Counted from the first letter of the stretch, positions 54,621-63,853 are shown. The stretch: DNA of 64,000 bases from Mycolicibacterium sp. P9-64 (GCF_008329605.1 NZ_NPKO01000009.1:186001-250000), one strand, 5' to 3'. Program-made: numbers and translations. The notes: a model not told the origin generated them from the sequence alone.

Positions 54621-55431
54621 GCCCCTCCTGCTGCAGAAGCTACTCAATGCGCCCGTCGCTGCAGCCATCGTGGAGAGCGGATTCGATCAAGTCGGGGGCT
54701 ATGTGACAGCAGCCTCGGAGGTCGTTGCACTGCGGACTCCCTCGGATCTGTTGGCCGCGTACGGCATCGATGCGTCTCCTGAGTTCGCAGACGTCGTGCG
54801 GTTCGTACAACCCCGGTTGGCAACGTTCAGTGCACCTTCAGGTGAGGCGCGGCCATGGCAGACCTTCCCGAACGGCTTCTTGCTGGGCGACTCCCTTGCG
54901 CGCGTGTGGACCATGGAGCGGACTCGGTACCCCTTTGGCGCCGAATACTGGAGGATCCGTTCGGACGGTGAGCAGAAGTGCCTATCTCACTACGCGGGCA
55001 CTGCTCGAGGCTGGGTCGGGGCTAGGCAGTGGCGTCCCCCCAGCCCGATAGTCGGCACGATGGCGAGGTGGCGTGGTGCTGAGTTCTTCGCCGACGTCCA
55101 AACGGAAACAGTGCTGCTGACAATGATCGGCGACAGTGCGCCGGCCGGTTTCGAGCAGGTTCGGCCTGGGGCATGGTCCTCGACAGTCGGATTGCCTGAG
55201 TGCGAGATCTTCGAGCGGGTCTTCACTGCGGCGCTGGACGGGGTGCCGGTGCGGTTGCTCCGTCGAACAGGTCCACAAGCCGAAGTACTTCTACTATCCG
55301 ACGACCCAGCCGCCGCTGAGCGACTCCAAGCAAGGCTCATGGAACCCGGTGTGTACGAAGCGATTGTCGACGCGCGTCGACTAGAGAACGTTCAGGGCGT
55401 CGAGAACCAGTTGGCTCCCCCGAACGGATAA
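54613..55431 (+). CDS. Two-domain immunity-like protein
   Basis: The protein has 272 residues. The first 140 (PEPLLLQKLLNAP to HYAGTARGW) are a separate Trp/Phe-rich domain. The remainder, from GTMARWRGAEFFADV, repeats the fold pattern of the preceding 137-residue protein (A-x-W-R-G-x-x-F, later ALDGVPVRLLRR and YEAIVDARRLENV). It thus looks like a fusion of an unknown domain to an immunity-family domain. The GTG start overlaps the previous stop by eight bases. Confidence 0.7.
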   Translation: MPEPLLLQKLLNAPVAAAIVESGFDQVGGYVTAASEVVALRTPSDLLAAYGIDASPEFADVVRFVQPRLATFSAPSGEARPWQTFPNGFLLGDSLARVWTMERTRYPFGAEYWRIRSDGEQKCLSHYAGTARGWVGARQWRPPSPIVGTMARWRGAEFFADVQTETVLLTMIGDSAPAGFEQVRPGAWSSTVGLPECEIFERVFTAALDGVPVRLLRRTGPQAEVLLLSDDPAAAERLQARLMEPGVYEAIVDARRLENVQGVENQLAPPNG

Positions 55432-55489
55432 GGCGATCCGGTCATTGCCGCGGTCTCGCAGACACACAGAGAACGGCTGATTCAGCACG

Positions 55490-55930
55490 ATGGATAACGA
55501 CGAGCACGGACTCCGCGCCACGGGCGAGTACGCAAAATTCAACGGACGCATCTATTTTGCTCACAGAGTTCAGGATTCGATTTGGCTCCATTCCGACGAC
55601 GATCCCCTACCACCAGGATTCGAGCCATCGTCCATGGACTGGATCAGAGGCGAACGATTCGTCCCCATGGCCGACATCGAAGGGTTGTCGACGGCGCGAA
55701 CGACCTGCACCTGGCGTGGCCATCCCTTCGAAGTCGGGATCATCGAGGGAGACTCCGCCAACGTCACATACCTTGGAAAGGACTTCGACGCGGTCGGCGG
55801 CCTTCCCGGACTGTGGCGTCCTGACAAGTACGAAGTCATCGGAATGGTGCCGGTATCGGAGTTGACCGACGTGGAACAAATCACGGACGAAGTGCCGCTC
55901 GGCGATCGGTCCGCCAACGGCAACCAGTGA
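55490..55930 (+). CDS. Immunity-like protein, third copy of the family
   Basis: The protein has 146 residues. Alignable features with the 54207 protein are GEYAKFNGRIYF, then IWLHSDDDPLP, WRGHPFEVGIIEG, and the ending VIGMVPVSELTDVEQI. Identity is low but the order and spacing of these blocks agree. The ATG at 55490 lacks a good ribosome binding site, so expression may be poor. It is probably an immunity gene left from an earlier toxin allele. Confidence 0.65.
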   Translation: MDNDEHGLRATGEYAKFNGRIYFAHRVQDSIWLHSDDDPLPPGFEPSSMDWIRGERFVPMADIEGLSTARTTCTWRGHPFEVGIIEGDSANVTYLGKDFDAVGGLPGLWRPDKYEVIGMVPVSELTDVEQITDEVPLGDRSANGNQ

Positions 55931-56009
55931 CGACTCCGACCCATCCGCCAGCTGCCATCGGGTCTGAATCGGACTGGCGTATCCAACCTGAACGGAGAGA
56001 TGCACAGTG

Positions 56010-56236
56010 ATGTACGACATCCTGGAAATCGATATTCGCGGTGACGTCGAGCAATCCAGCCTTGAACGCCTACGGACTCATCTCAATCTAAAGAAGTTCG
56101 GGCGCTTGACCGACGACTGGGATCAACAGTTCGGCTACCGAAAGATTGAGCGCGCGAACGGACAATACACAAAAGTGGCAAGTCCAGGTAATCGACACAG
56201 AAGAACTCGATCCCAAGGGTCAACCCGACATATAGA
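56010..56236 (+). pseudogene. Frameshifted, shortened copy of the 56430 gene
   Basis: The first 50 codons match the 56430 protein closely (ERLRTHLNLKK, GRLTDDWD and FGYR are shared). A shift at the AAAA run near 56170 then moves the continuing similarity (WQVQVIDTEELDPKG against WKISVLATSQPDPGS) into another frame that stops at 56236. About 12 residues are also missing at the junction. It is therefore a decayed tandem duplicate. Confidence 0.75.
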
Positions 56237-56429
56237 CCGAACCCCTGATCACGTGACGCAGACTCGGTGCCGTGGCACAGGAAGCTCGATCACCCGCATT
56301 CAGCGCCGAGTCATCACCACATATGCTCACCGGTGACGGCCTCCACAGCGTCGACGACGGGCAGCAACAGAACCGGCAGCGAACACAGCACCGACGGTTC
56401 GGGGGCGGTCTGCCCACGGCGGCCCCACA

Positions 56430-56771
56430 ATGACACTCATTCTCGTGATCGACATTGATGGCGATGTCGATCAATCCGGCCTCGAACGCCTGCGAACCCA
56501 TCTGAACCTCAAGAAACAGGGACGCTTAACCGACGACTGGGACGAAGAATTCGGCTACCGAATTATTGAGGAGGCGAGCGGGCAGCGCATCAACATCGCC
56601 CTGTTCCGAAATTCTGATGAGTCATGGAAGATTTCGGTACTGGCCACAAGCCAACCAGATCCTGGTAGCGACGATCTGACATTACTCCGAACCGAGTTGG
56701 TTGAAGGTGTTGCCGCGGCAGGGTTTCAGGCGACAGTGAGGGCAGAGCCCACATTTGGGTCGAGGCCTTGA
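56430..56771 (+). CDS. Small immunity-like protein of unknown family (intact copy)
   Basis: This 113-residue acidic protein starts LILVIDIDGDVDQSGLERL. I do not recognise its family. Its small size, its place at the end of the toxin locus and the decayed duplicate upstream make it a likely immunity gene, but that is inference. No clear ribosome binding site precedes the ATG. The 193 bp between the two copies hold nothing recognisable. Confidence 0.6.
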   Translation: MTLILVIDIDGDVDQSGLERLRTHLNLKKQGRLTDDWDEEFGYRIIEEASGQRINIALFRNSDESWKISVLATSQPDPGSDDLTLLRTELVEGVAAAGFQATVRAEPTFGSRP

Positions 56772-56877
56772 CTATCTGGGGAGGGTGCAGAGCCGCGCGT
56801 GAAATGAACGCACTTCGACACGCCGAAGATTAGATGCGCGTATCTCATAGTTGGAAGCGTCGGACCTCCGCGATGTC

Positions 56878-57261
56878 TTACCGGCTCTCCGGCAATACGT
56901 ACCCGGGCGTGAATCCCTTCTCTTGCACAACGAGATTCAGCGTGCCTAGGTTGAATTCCTCGATGTCGTCGAACGCAATGTCGGGCTTCAGATCGGTGTG
57001 GAATATGGGATGCCCGTTTGCGTCGTACCCGCCATATCCCTTGTCGCCGTAGTCATCCACGTACTTCTCGATGCCCAGGGCGTTGACCACCTTGCGCGCA
57101 TAGTCTTCGCCGCCGCCTGACCAGACCATGATGCGAGTGTTCTTCATGCTCGACAGGGTGATCAGCAGCGTACGGATCCGCTCATTCGCGACGTACGAGT
57201 CAGTGATGGTGTTGTCGCGCAGTGTTCCATCGATGTCGAACGCAATGGTGATCGTCTTCAT
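56878..57261 (-). CDS. Small HAD-superfamily hydrolase-like protein
   Basis: This 127-residue protein has HAD motif I FDIDGTLRDN near residues 8-17, motif II-like MVWSGGGEDY and an acidic motif IV (KPDIAFDDIEEF). The cap domain is minimal, as in phage- or tRNA-ligase-associated HAD phosphatases. It is convergent with the immunity array and its surroundings look less GC-rich than the backbone. The substrate is unknown. All three catalytic motif blocks are intact, so activity is likely. Confidence 0.78.
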   Translation of the reverse strand: MKTITIAFDIDGTLRDNTITDSYVANERIRTLLITLSSMKNTRIMVWSGGGEDYARKVVNALGIEKYVDDYGDKGYGGYDANGHPIFHTDLKPDIAFDDIEEFNLGTLNLVVQEKGFTPGYVLPESR

Positions 57262-57383
57262 TGGATTGCAGCCCCCGGGTCGGGTATCCCATCTCGTACC
57301 TCAAAATCCTATCGGCCGAGGGCAAGCGTTCCACGTACCAATTGGCGCGGAGACCCACGTCGAGCACCCGATATTCTTGCCGC

Positions 57384-57692
57384 ATGAGGGGCTTCGGAAT
57401 GGACGATTCTGAACTCAGTAGGGCGGTCGTCGAAGGGATCGGGCATACCGCCGTTCCGCACGTCGACGAAGCGAAACTGCTCTCCATCTACGGCCAGGGG
57501 CCGGGCGCGCAAGTAGCCGCCGAGGTTCTCGCGCTCGTCAGGGAGGCGAACGCCATGCCGATCGAGTGGGGCGACATGACGTTGGTGCAGGGTGTGAACG
57601 ACATCATGGCGCGGTTCCGCACACTGCATCCCGGTCTCACCGTGGACGCGCTGCGCGAGATCGGACGGTGCGTCGGGTGGATCTGGCGGTGA
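57384..57692 (+). CDS. Small hypothetical protein
   Basis: This 102-residue protein has no recognised family; an internal ATG at 57399 is an alternative start (MDDSELSRAVVEG). The sequence is mainly helical with a Trp-rich C-terminus (CVGWIWR). It lies between the HAD gene (divergent) and the end of the adenylate-forming gene (convergent, 10 bp between stops). No functional clue can be drawn beyond its position at the border of the toxin locus and the MoxR/vWA operon. Confidence 0.5.
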   Translation: MRGFGMDDSELSRAVVEGIGHTAVPHVDEAKLLSIYGQGPGAQVAAEVLALVREANAMPIEWGDMTLVQGVNDIMARFRTLHPGLTVDALREIGRCVGWIWR

Positions 57693-57702
57693 TCCGCTCG
57701 GC

Positions 57703-59043
57703 TCACCGCGCCGCCGACGACCGATAGCGGCGCGGCTTGCCGGGGCCGAGGGCGGCCAGTGACCCCACCCGGGTCACGTCGACCGGACGCCCGAGCAGCA
57801 GCCCCAGACGTTCGGCCACCCGCTTCTCGTCGCCCAACGCGATCACAGCCGACGTCCGTCCATCGTCGCGCTGCACCACGGTCCAGCCACGCGCGCCCGC
57901 CGCCTGCAGCTGCTGCGTGAGGTCGACACACGGCACCACCGCTCCGGACGCGGCGACGAACACCGTTGCCTCGCGCCCCTCGAGATCGGCCAAAGCAGGC
58001 CGACCACTGTGGGTGACGAGCCGGCCATGGTCACCGGTGCGGTACCGAACCAGTGGCAGATAAGCGTTTTCACCGCAGGTGACGACGATCTCGCCCATCT
58101 CGCCGACGGGCACGGGCGTGCCGTCGTCGTCGAGCACCTCGACGTGCACTCGCCGTTCGGCGAGCACGAAAGGCCCACCGTCATCGCTGACGGCAATCGG
58201 GCGGGTCTCGTGCAACCCGTACACGTCCAGCACCGGACAGTCGTACGCCGCTTCGAGATCGCGCCGCAGCGTGGCCGTCAGCGTCATCGCACCCGAGAAC
58301 AGCGCGAGCGGTCGCAGCACGGCCACCAGCGCGGGATCCAGCAGCACCTCCAGCGACGTCGGTGACCCGCTGATGACCTGTGGGTCAGCGTGGCGCAGAA
58401 ACGAGTTGCGTTGTTCCGCCCCAGCCGCCCACGTGTCGGGATGCAGGTTGAGCCGCGCCATCAGCGCTTCCCCAAAGCCGGGCATGACGGACGCGTAGGT
58501 GAACGCCTGCCGTTGAAACACCAACTGCGCCAACGCAAGCCGCGGCGGCTCCGGCACCCAGTGCGCGCCGACGAGCCCCCGCATCCAGTGAAAGCCACGC
58601 GCCAACTCATCGGGGTCATCCGGCACGACCAGTGCCGCACCCGTGCTGCCCGAACTCGTGCCATGCAGCACCCGGCTCAGGTCCGCACCCGGCGGGACGA
58701 ACGCCGCGACGTCGTCGACCAGGTCGTCCCGGCAGATCAGCGGGAAGTCGGTCAGCGCGTTCAATGGGCGCGGCCAGTTCCAGTAGGCGGGCAGCGTCGC
58801 GGCCAGCGCGAGGTGTCGCGACAGCCAATCGTCCAGCGGTAGTTGGCGAGTAGCCGCTTCCTGTTGTTCTGGGTCGAGGCGGTGTCCGGCGCGGTGCCGC
58901 CACCCAGGAGCCAGCGGGTGCCGCTCGAACTCGGCGAGACGGGCCCGTCCGGACGCCGACAGCTGCGGCCATCGTTCCTCGTCGGTGAGCGCCACCCGCT
59001 CGAGGGGCACGTAGTCCGGCAACGCCAACCGGTCGTCACTCAT
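57703..59043 (-). CDS. PaaK/EhpF-like adenylate-forming enzyme
   Basis: The protein has 446 residues and belongs to the phenylacetate-CoA ligase/F390-synthetase branch of AMP-forming enzymes. The phosphate loop is GTSSGSTGAAL near residue 129, the adenine region is DVYGLHETRP near residue 261, and the hinge-side Asp is in VRYRTGDHG near residue 319. It should activate a carboxylate as an acyl-adenylate; the C-terminal subdomain is present but its catalytic Lys could not be placed. It is the last gene of the operon and overlaps the preceding one by eight bases. EhpF-type relatives reduce or activate natural-product acids. Confidence 0.82.
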   Translation of the reverse strand: MSDDRLALPDYVPLERVALTDEERWPQLSASGRARLAEFERHPLAPGWRHRAGHRLDPEQQEAATRQLPLDDWLSRHLALAATLPAYWNWPRPLNALTDFPLICRDDLVDDVAAFVPPGADLSRVLHGTSSGSTGAALVVPDDPDELARGFHWMRGLVGAHWVPEPPRLALAQLVFQRQAFTYASVMPGFGEALMARLNLHPDTWAAGAEQRNSFLRHADPQVISGSPTSLEVLLDPALVAVLRPLALFSGAMTLTATLRRDLEAAYDCPVLDVYGLHETRPIAVSDDGGPFVLAERRVHVEVLDDDGTPVPVGEMGEIVVTCGENAYLPLVRYRTGDHGRLVTHSGRPALADLEGREATVFVAASGAVVPCVDLTQQLQAAGARGWTVVQRDDGRTSAVIALGDEKRVAERLGLLLGRPVDVTRVGSLAALGPGKPRRYRSSAAR

Positions 59044-59692
59044 GGCTGTACCGGGCCGCAGCCTCCTCCGCCTTGGCTTCGGCCAGACGCCGTTGCACCT
59101 CCATCCGGTGCGCGTGGTCGGCCAGCGCCTGCGCAAGCGCGCCCTGGCGCCGTACCGAATCCCGCATTTCATAGATCGAGCGAGCCTGCACGTGATCCTC
59201 ACCGCGAGGCAGCAAGCCGTTCCACAACAAGAACGTTCGCGCTGCCTCGTCGCGTCGCTCGGAGTCGATGAGCCACCGACTCGGCTCGACCAACGGCGCG
59301 AGGCGCAAGGCCAGCGCCAGCACGGCGCGCGCCGCGTAGCCGTCCTGCAACGGCACCGACAACGGGCCGACCAGTTCTTGGCTGGCGAACAACCACAGTC
59401 CAAGCGCCGCACCGAGACATGACTGCGGCGTGCCCCGCACCTTGATCCGCTCCGCCGCTGACGCAGCGACACGCACGTCGTCGAACACATCACCGGCGAG
59501 GGCTTGGACGTCCACCGTGTCGGCCAGAAACGCTTGCGGAGCGCTGCCCAGCCGGGCCGCGACCTCGTCCGCCGACGGGCCCTCCCGCAGGTCCGACCAG
59601 ACGGCCTCCTCATCGAGGTTCTCGGCGAACCAATTCGCCAACGCCCCGGCCGGGCCGGCTCCCGTCCCTCGGTGCCCGAAAACATCAGCCAC
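59036..59692 (-). CDS. Unknown helical protein of the MoxR/vWA operon
   Basis: The protein has 218 residues. It is mostly alpha-helical, has no membrane segment or known catalytic motif, and ends in an Ala/Glu/Arg helix (RLAEAKAEEAAARY). The GTG at 59692 was chosen because GGGAGG lies six bases upstream; an ATG at 59710 is possible. It overlaps both neighbours by eight bases, so its synthesis is coupled to the vWA protein and the adenylate-forming enzyme. Confidence 0.7.
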   Translation of the reverse strand: MADVFGHRGTGAGPAGALANWFAENLDEEAVWSDLREGPSADEVAARLGSAPQAFLADTVDVQALAGDVFDDVRVAASAAERIKVRGTPQSCLGAALGLWLFASQELVGPLSVPLQDGYAARAVLALALRLAPLVEPSRWLIDSERRDEAARTFLLWNGLLPRGEDHVQARSIYEMRDSVRRQGALAQALADHAHRMEVQRRLAEAKAEEAAARYSHE

Positions 59693-61568
59693 GCAATACC
59701 TCCCGGTCATGAGTACCGGCAATCCGAGCAGCAAGCGCCGCGCAGACGCCAGGCGCACTCGCCATGTCGTCGAGATAGTCCACGTCGTATCCGGCCTCGG
59801 CAGCCGGCCTGGCCATCGAACGCGTCCGATCCTGGACGAGCAGGGTCGCCGTGTCCAGGAGGGGTCGGACTGCCGCCGCGACGCCCGCATACTGCTCCTG
59901 GCCCTTGCCGAAGAGCGAGGCGAGCCCGTCGTCGGAGAGCACGACGAGGTGCCGCCGTTCCCCAGCTCGACGGCGGTCCGCGGGCGGGTATCTGCTCGCC
60001 AGCAGATCCAACGGAAAGGTCGTTCCTCCAGCGAAGAAGGTCGTCAGCTGCCTCGTGATCTCCAGGCGGTCACGGGTGAAGACACTGCCGCCCGCCACCT
60101 GCCCCGAGCTGGACCACGACGTGACCCGCACCCGGCCACCGCCCTTGAGGACCGACAGCGCCAGGATCGTGCCCGCGAGCACGGCCGGCGATCCTTGGCT
60201 CGGCCTTGGCATCGAGCCGGACGAGTCGATGTACAGGTCCAGCGACACCCAGTCGCGCGCCTCGGCCGGATCGTCGGGCAGCTCGGTCCGCCGCCGCGTC
60301 GTCACACCCGGCACGACGACGAGGCCCGCGGCCAGCGAAGCCGGCCAGTCCAAGTCAGCGAGGTCATCGCCGAGCTCCCAGGTTGCCAGCGGCCCTGGGA
60401 CGGAGTCCGCGGCGGGTGGGCGCCCCTGCTGGGTCAGCGGTTGGATCCATCGCCGCGCTTCGGACTCGTACCAGGCGAGCAGGACTGCGAGTGGATCGGC
60501 GCCGGAAAACAGGGCGAGGGTCTCCGCGATGCCGTAACCCTGGCCACCCGAACGTTCTTTTCCCCCAACCGTTTCAAGACCGTCGGCCGCGGGGTGGACG
60601 GGCCGCTCCTGCAGACGCGGGTCGGCAAGCACCTCCGACAATTCACCCGCCGTGGGTGCCTGCCCGGCCTCCTCGGCGCACCCACCGCCGGCGAGCCCGT
60701 CGGGCGAGGGTCCTCTGCCCGACATTTGGGCCTCGATGACCAGGTAGGGCACCAGTACCATCGCGAAGCGCAACGCCCCACTGACCGGATCGGCGCCGAA
60801 GGTGCGCACGGCGTCGGCCACGAACCCGGCGTCCACTTCAGGTTGGACGGGTTGGGAGAGGATCAGCTCGTCCTCGACGGCGCGTAGGCGTTGAGCGGCC
60901 GCGCGGTGGGCGCGCTCCCGGTCGCGCAGTTCCTCACGGACGTCTGATACGTCGAGCGCATCGGGGTCGACGTTCTGGCGCTCCCTGGCGGCGTGCAGCG
61001 CGGCGGCCGGGCCCGACGGCGGTTCCTTCGTGCACAACGTGGCCGCAGGCAAGGACCACAGCATTTCGTAGGCGCGCATGAGGACCCACCACGCGGCACT
61101 TCCGCCGGGCGGTCTGGCCGTCAGTGTCCGCCACAACGTGACCATGTCCGGCTCGATGTCAGGTCGAACGCGGCGCTGCATGCGGGCCACCCGTTCGTTG
61201 ATGAGCATGTCCGACCACAGGTTGGACAGCCGGCCGGCGGTCTCGGTGACCGGAATCAGTTGCCGCGGATCGCAAGCCGTGATGGCCCTGGCCATCTGCT
61301 GGAGCAGCTTGAAGGAACCGATGCGGGTGCTCGGAGACAGAACGTGGTGACCGATCTCGTGCGCAAACACGCTCACCAAATGGTCCTGCGCACCCTCGCG
61401 GGCGAGTTCGTGCACGTCGACGAACACCGACGGCGGGAAGGAGAACCAGGCGAACGTTCCCTTGTCCGCCCCTGACACCATTTCTGGGGCGTGGACCTGC
61501 ACGCCCCACAATTCCAAGGCCTGCGACCACGCCGCCAGTTCGGCGTCGTTGGGTGGTCGGCCGTTCAC
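59685..61568 (-). CDS. vWA-domain protein with N-terminal HExxH metallopeptidase-like domain
   Basis: The protein has 627 residues. The N-terminal part contains VFAHEIGHHVL (HExxH) near residue 82, a zinc-protease signature. A central helical region has many Trp, Arg and Ala. The C-terminal vWA domain, from about residue 430, has an intact MIDAS: DxSGS in LYIDSSGSM, Thr in GGTTFP and Asp in VLSDDG. Such proteins partner MoxR AAA+ ATPases, and a MoxR gene is in the same operon. The GTG at 61568 gives a GTGA overlap with the upstream gene; an ATG at 61580 is an alternative. Confidence 0.85.
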   Translation of the reverse strand: MNGRPPNDAELAAWSQALELWGVQVHAPEMVSGADKGTFAWFSFPPSVFVDVHELAREGAQDHLVSVFAHEIGHHVLSPSTRIGSFKLLQQMARAITACDPRQLIPVTETAGRLSNLWSDMLINERVARMQRRVRPDIEPDMVTLWRTLTARPPGGSAAWWVLMRAYEMLWSLPAATLCTKEPPSGPAAALHAARERQNVDPDALDVSDVREELRDRERAHRAAAQRLRAVEDELILSQPVQPEVDAGFVADAVRTFGADPVSGALRFAMVLVPYLVIEAQMSGRGPSPDGLAGGGCAEEAGQAPTAGELSEVLADPRLQERPVHPAADGLETVGGKERSGGQGYGIAETLALFSGADPLAVLLAWYESEARRWIQPLTQQGRPPAADSVPGPLATWELGDDLADLDWPASLAAGLVVVPGVTTRRRTELPDDPAEARDWVSLDLYIDSSGSMPRPSQGSPAVLAGTILALSVLKGGGRVRVTSWSSSGQVAGGSVFTRDRLEITRQLTTFFAGGTTFPLDLLASRYPPADRRRAGERRHLVVLSDDGLASLFGKGQEQYAGVAAAVRPLLDTATLLVQDRTRSMARPAAEAGYDVDYLDDMASAPGVCAALAARIAGTHDREVLRG

Positions 61569-62224
61569 GCCGGCCGCCATGGCACCACGTCGGCGAGGAA
61601 GGACGTGGGGCGTACGACCAGTTGCGCCGTCACCCGTTCTCGGGTCGACGGCGGCGGAACGGCGGGGCCGACGGGTCCGAGTGCGTGGCCGAACAGGTCG
61701 GCTTCGAGCCGCCAGCGGGCCGCTCCGACCTGAACCGTCCAGCGGCCTGGCCCCTCCAGCACCGGCTCGGTCGGCGGGAACTCCCACGCGCCGCCAAGCC
61801 CCACGAATCCGCCGAGCCGGGCGAACGGTTGGGTGGAGTGGCCCGGCCGCAGCGGCCAGTAGAAGCGGTCGACGGCCTGGCCAAATCGGAACGCCCCCAA
61901 TGCATCAGCGGGCAGACCGAGGACGGCGGCGCCGATGTCCGGGCTCAGCTGGGGCAGCCAGACCAATGCGTCGGCGCGGATGCCGAGCACCCCGGACCGC
62001 CACGCCGCGACCGACGCCACGGCCAACATTCGGTCCCTCGACCGGGCCAGATCGGGATCGACGGTCAGCGCGGCCGTCAACGCCGAGACATATCGGTGGG
62101 GATCACCACCGAAGCGCGCCACGTTGTCGACCGACAACGCCAGGTCCAGACCTGGGACGTCGGGCAACACCGGCTCGGACCGCGCGCCGCCGCCGTTGAC
62201 CGCATGGTGGGCGCGAGCGATCAC
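61565..62224 (-). CDS. Unknown protein between the MoxR ATPase and vWA genes
   Basis: This 219-residue protein has an Ala/Leu-rich helical first half and a Pro/Trp/Gly-rich second half (FYWPLRPGHS, GAWEFPPTEPV), suggesting a beta-rich C-terminal domain. No family was recognised. It is locked into the operon by 4-bp GTGA overlaps on both sides, so stoichiometric production with the ATPase and vWA protein is likely. A role as adaptor between the two is only inference. Confidence 0.7.
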   Translation of the reverse strand: MIARAHHAVNGGGARSEPVLPDVPGLDLALSVDNVARFGGDPHRYVSALTAALTVDPDLARSRDRMLAVASVAAWRSGVLGIRADALVWLPQLSPDIGAAVLGLPADALGAFRFGQAVDRFYWPLRPGHSTQPFARLGGFVGLGGAWEFPPTEPVLEGPGRWTVQVGAARWRLEADLFGHALGPVGPAVPPPSTRERVTAQLVVRPTSFLADVVPWRPA

Positions 62225-63792
62225 CGCCGGCCGCCCTCGAGCCAATGCAGGTAGTTCGAGTAGCGCTGGTACAGGTACTTACACGCGACCAGATCGTCGA
62301 AGTCGCGGCCATAGATCTTGCCGACGCCGGAGATCGTCGCGATTCGCGCCTCGATGGTGGTGAGCCGACGTGACACGTCGAGCGCGGCCAAACCGTCTAA
62401 GCCGCGGTTGAATTCGGCAAGCAGCTGTCCGACCGGGTCGTCGTGGTCGAGCTCCAGCGCGACGAACTGCTGCGTGGATGCATCGAACAGATCGGTCAAC
62501 CAGCTGGCCTGATCGGACGTCAGCTCCTTGTCCGCTCCGGTGTCGAACCGGGGATGCGTGCCGTTGGGCAGCAGCTTGCCGCGCAGCGCGAACGGCACCA
62601 TCGCCCGCACGTCCTCCAACGTCACCTCGGCGTTCCCGCGGAACCACGCGACGGCCTTGGCGTACAGGACGAGGGTCTGCAGCGTCCGAACCGAGATCCC
62701 GTTGACGGTCTGCGCGCCGAGGTCGACTTGGAGATCGGCTCCTGAGTTGGAGTCGATCACCTGACCGACGTCGAGCCCGGCGGTGGCCACGACGTCCTTG
62801 GTGCGGTATTCGAACCGTCGCCCTCCGTGCTGGACGAACTCGAACTGGCCGACGAAGAACTCCAGCCGCCGACGCACCGCAGTCGGGACCGGTACGGCGC
62901 GGATCGCATCGACCATCGCCACCTGTTCGGTTGTGGTGAACACCAATTCAGCAGGCAGGTTGTCCTCGGGTCGGTCGCCCGCCTCGACGCGGGTTACCAG
63001 CTCATCAAGGAAGCGGCTGTTGAACCCGAAGGCCTGGACTGTCACGTCCATCCGGTCCTTCAGCGCCTGGATCACCGGGAAGGTACCGCCACCGCCGTCG
63101 TCGTTGGCGGTGAAGTACCAGCTCTGCACCCCGTGTTCCGGCGCCGTCGTGCGCATCTGGTCGTGGCTCTCGACATAGCCCTCGGCGACCATGGTGAGCA
63201 GCGCTGACTGGGTCTTTGTCGGGATGCGGTTGTACTCGTCGACGATCTTGACGCGGCTGCCAAGCCAGCCCTTCCAGGCGATCGTGATCTCGGCCAGGCT
63301 GCTCGCCGCCACCAGATCACGCGGCAGCGGAAAGCCCACCAGGTCGCTCACCGTCATCTGCGGTTGGCCCTGTTGCACGTGGCGTCGGACTTCGGCGGGC
63401 GCGGCGCCGCCCAGCACCCCAAACAGCACCGCCAACGTGGTCTTGCCCCGGCCCGGTCCACCGATCAGCAAGCAGCGGCCGCCGACTGCGAAGGCGAGCA
63501 GTGGGACGAGGACGTTCGAGGAGTACGCCGGTTCCTTGGGCAGGGTCAGATACGCGCCGGCATCGCCGAGCGGGAACCGGACCGCGGTGTCCGAGCCGAA
63601 CTCGACGTCGTAGAACGGCGAGATCACCGCCTTGTTGACCAGCCAGAAGTAGGCGCGGCGTAGTTTCTCGTCGAGCGTCGTCGCCGTTTCCTCGGCGGGA
63701 GTGAACAGATCTGCCGCCGTCAGCCCCGTCGCGGGCGTGCCACCCACCGGCAACGTCGGCGCCTTGGAGACCGCACTCCAACGATTCGTCAT
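62221..63792 (-). CDS. MoxR-type AAA+ ATPase
   Basis: The protein has 523 residues. Walker A GGPGRGKTT is near residue 112, Walker B VKIVDEYNRI is near residue 185, followed by LLTMVAEGYVES. Sensor 1 is FTANDDGGGG, with DRMDV after it, in the MoxR order. It is longer than most MoxR proteins, with about 90 extra N-terminal and 180 extra C-terminal residues. MoxR ATPases remodel or load cofactors into vWA-linked complexes. The ATG at 63792 has a GGAG six bases upstream. It is the first clearly complete gene of the operon. Confidence 0.88.
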   Translation of the reverse strand: MTNRWSAVSKAPTLPVGGTPATGLTAADLFTPAEETATTLDEKLRRAYFWLVNKAVISPFYDVEFGSDTAVRFPLGDAGAYLTLPKEPAYSSNVLVPLLAFAVGGRCLLIGGPGRGKTTLAVLFGVLGGAAPAEVRRHVQQGQPQMTVSDLVGFPLPRDLVAASSLAEITIAWKGWLGSRVKIVDEYNRIPTKTQSALLTMVAEGYVESHDQMRTTAPEHGVQSWYFTANDDGGGGTFPVIQALKDRMDVTVQAFGFNSRFLDELVTRVEAGDRPEDNLPAELVFTTTEQVAMVDAIRAVPVPTAVRRRLEFFVGQFEFVQHGGRRFEYRTKDVVATAGLDVGQVIDSNSGADLQVDLGAQTVNGISVRTLQTLVLYAKAVAWFRGNAEVTLEDVRAMVPFALRGKLLPNGTHPRFDTGADKELTSDQASWLTDLFDASTQQFVALELDHDDPVGQLLAEFNRGLDGLAALDVSRRLTTIEARIATISGVGKIYGRDFDDLVACKYLYQRYSNYLHWLEGGRR

Positions 63793-63853
63793 ACGCACTC
63801 CAGTCACTTGAGGTAGTAGTACCAGCTGCTTGCACAGTGCGGCAGAAGGGAAT

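Noticed and set aside
48394..57700. A complete type VII secretion cluster around the toxin
   Set aside because: No EccB, EccC, EccD, EccE or MycP-like gene is present; only substrates and immunity-like genes are seen.
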